The translations under genes were made by a program, and so were the position numbers. Under the pieces are notes generated by a model. The model did no database searches and had not been told where the DNA came from. It worked only from the letters and a program-made list of their open reading frames with translations. A DNA stretch of 24,881 nucleotides from Bacillota bacterium (GTDB taxonomy: Bacteria > Bacillota > Clostridia > Lachnospirales > Lachnospiraceae): contig JAEZLY010000207.1 of assembly GCA_023414985.1 (NCBI GenBank), forward strand, positions 1 to 24,881. The letters are read 5' to 3'. Positions within the stretch are counted from its first letter, which is position 1; every line of letters begins with the position of its first letter. Shown piece by piece: positions 23,826-24,881 of this stretch.

Positions 23826-23872
23826 CTGCTTCACAGCAGATGGCGAGGTAATCACTCGGCAGACGAGCTGCT
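23826..23872 (+). promoter_or_regulatory. Structured leader with two alternative folds
   Basis: In the predicted leader of the second alpha-galactosidase, fold A pairs CTGCT (23826-23830) with AGCAG (23835-23839) and CTCG (23855-23858) with CGAG (23864-23867). Fold B pairs the same AGCAG with CTGCT (23868-23872), enclosing a hairpin of CGAG (23844-23847) with the same CTCG. The two folds exclude each other. No poly-U run follows, and the ribosome-binding site is about 50 bases downstream. I recognise no known riboswitch class. Confidence 0.45.
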
Positions 23873-23929
23873 AAGAGTTTCAATTTATTGAATAATCAGT
23901 CATCAAAACGCATTTTGGGAGGAGAAGAT

Positions 23930-24881
23930 ATGAGTAAGGTAGCTTTATTAAAGGAATATCAGTTGGGTGATATGCTTGCACAATACTATATTGATAACGA
24001 AACAAAGAATGTCGAAGTTATGCTTTTGCCTGAGAATACAGTTCCGCTCTGTTGGGATGCCAAAAAGCAGGGGATCGATTCCCTTGTTCAGCTGAAGCTG
24101 GTGGGTGATACCTATCCGGGAGGATATGCCGGAGGCGGTACTTTACGGCAGGGTGAGTCAACCTTACGATTACAGTACGATCATCAAAATATGGAGCAAT
24201 TTGATAACCGAATAGAGATTATTACAAGATTGAAGGATCAAAGAGGCTATGAAGTTGAGCACTGTCTGGTCTGGTATCAAGGTGATCAAAGCGTGGAAAT
24301 GTACACCCGTTTTCATAATTTCAGTGAAGAAGAAGCTGTTCTGGAGATGATTTCAAGCTTTTCCTTAGGTGGAATTACCCCGTTTACTGAGGGTGATGCA
24401 TTTGAAACGATGAAGATGCATAGAATCCGAAGTGTTTGGAGTATGGAGGGGCGTCTGGAGACGATAGCACTGGAAGACTTGCAGCTGGAGCCCTCCTGGG
24501 GAGGGCATGCCATTCGTTCCGAACGTTTCGGACAGATTGGCTCAATGGCAGTCAACCGATATTTCCCTTACGTAGCTGTAGAAGATGAAAAAAACGATAT
24601 TTTATGGGGGGCTCAGCTTGCCCATAATGCTTCCTGGCAAATGGAGCTTTACCGCAAGGATGATGGTCTGGCGGTTTCAGGCGGTCTCGCTGATAGAGAG
24701 TTCGGTCAATGGATGAAAAAAGTCGCCTCTATGGAAAGCTTCCTCACACCGACAGCCATTGTGTCAGTATGCAAGGGCGGAGGAGTGGATCGTATTTCAC
24801 AAAGGTTAACGATGACAGGTAATCGTATTCTGGAGTCAGCACCGGAAAGTGAACAGGGATTACCGATCATATTTAATGAAT
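23930..24881 (+). CDS. Second alpha-galactosidase (GH36), N-terminal part, runs off the window
   Basis: The frame is open from ATG 23930 to the last base, giving 317 residues without a stop. GGAGGAG just upstream is the ribosome-binding site. The sequence begins MSKVALLKEYQLGDMLAQYYIDNETKNVEVMLLP. Later landmarks are LRLQYDHQNMEQFDNRIEIITRLKDQRGYEVEHCLVWYQGDQSVEMYTRFHNFSEEE and DILWGAQLAHNASWQMELYRKDDGLAVSGGLADREFGQW, with LPIIFNE at the edge. These match the N-terminal sandwich domain of a clostridial GH36 subgroup, just before the catalytic barrel; the catalytic Asp residues lie outside the window. It is not a close copy of the alpha-galactosidase at 16429. There is no signal peptide, so it acts inside the cell. 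It is divergent from the AraC regulator, which probably activates it. Confidence 0.82.
   Translation, partial: MSKVALLKEYQLGDMLAQYYIDNETKNVEVMLLPENTVPLCWDAKKQGIDSLVQLKLVGDTYPGGYAGGGTLRQGESTLRLQYDHQNMEQFDNRIEIITRLKDQRGYEVEHCLVWYQGDQSVEMYTRFHNFSEEEAVLEMISSFSLGGITPFTEGDAFETMKMHRIRSVWSMEGRLETIALEDLQLEPSWGGHAIRSERFGQIGSMAVNRYFPYVAVEDEKNDILWGAQLAHNASWQMELYRKDDGLAVSGGLADREFGQWMKKVASMESFLTPTAIVSVCKGGGVDRISQRLTMTGNRILESAPESEQGLPIIFNE

Noticed and set aside
23822..23885. A tRNA-like or known riboswitch structure in the second alpha-galactosidase leader
   Set aside because: There is a 7-base loop on a 4-bp stem, but no T-arm consensus, no acceptor stem and no conserved U33, so a tRNA is excluded; no known riboswitch core is visible.
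1..24881. CRISPR array, prophage or intact insertion sequence
   Set aside because: No regularly spaced direct repeats, transposase, integrase or phage structural genes were seen on either strand.

Overview
The window looks like the chromosome of an anaerobic, saccharolytic clostridium of the Lachnospiraceae type. The reasons are low-to-moderate GC, strong AGGAGG ribosome-binding sites, a two-subunit iron-sulfur L-serine dehydratase, a four-gene NAD(P)-linked [FeFe] hydrogenase, and sugar-uptake and glycoside-hydrolase genes built like those of gut or soil Firmicutes. No species is assigned. I see no rRNA, tRNA, CRISPR array or intact insertion sequence.

Layout. (1) 1-2900, housekeeping: the end of a TolB/PD40 beta-propeller gene, sdaAB-sdaAA (serine to pyruvate plus ammonia; 4-base overlap), and a membrane-anchored polysaccharide deacetylase. 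(2) 2976-5090, an AT-rich accessory island: a Phd/YefM-RelE/ParE toxin-antitoxin pair on the minus strand with a palindromic operator over its -10; a divergent XRE regulator with its own operator; an unrecognised 68-residue protein made of 15-residue Gly-Pro repeats; a 67-bp inverted-repeat element; and the remains of a CPBP (CAAX/Abi-type) membrane protease gene with an in-frame stop. (3) 5091-6156: a Gfo/Idh/MocA oxidoreductase and its terminator. (4) 6300-8304: an orphan 7TM sensor histidine kinase that appears to start at an ATA codon. (5) 8480-13050: hndABCD-type hydrogenase operon. (6) 13205-22740: a sugar locus in order lipoprotein binding protein, two permeases, GH36 alpha-galactosidase, methyl-accepting chemotaxis protein, and a secreted clan GH-A-like hydrolase with a CBM35-like module. 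(7) 22742-24881: an AraC-type regulator on the minus strand, divergent from a second GH36 gene that runs off the window. A 10-bp inverted repeat touches both promoters, and the second GH36 gene has a leader with two alternative folds.

How it works together (inference). The secreted hydrolase binds and cuts an alpha-galactose-bearing polysaccharide. The ABC importer takes up oligosaccharides, using an ATPase encoded elsewhere. The two cytoplasmic alpha-galactosidases trim them, the chemoreceptor steers the cell to the source, and the AraC regulator senses the sugar. The hydrogenase disposes of reductant from fermentation. The least explained part is the XRE plus Gly-Pro repeat-protein pair at 3674-4293 beside the dead CPBP gene.
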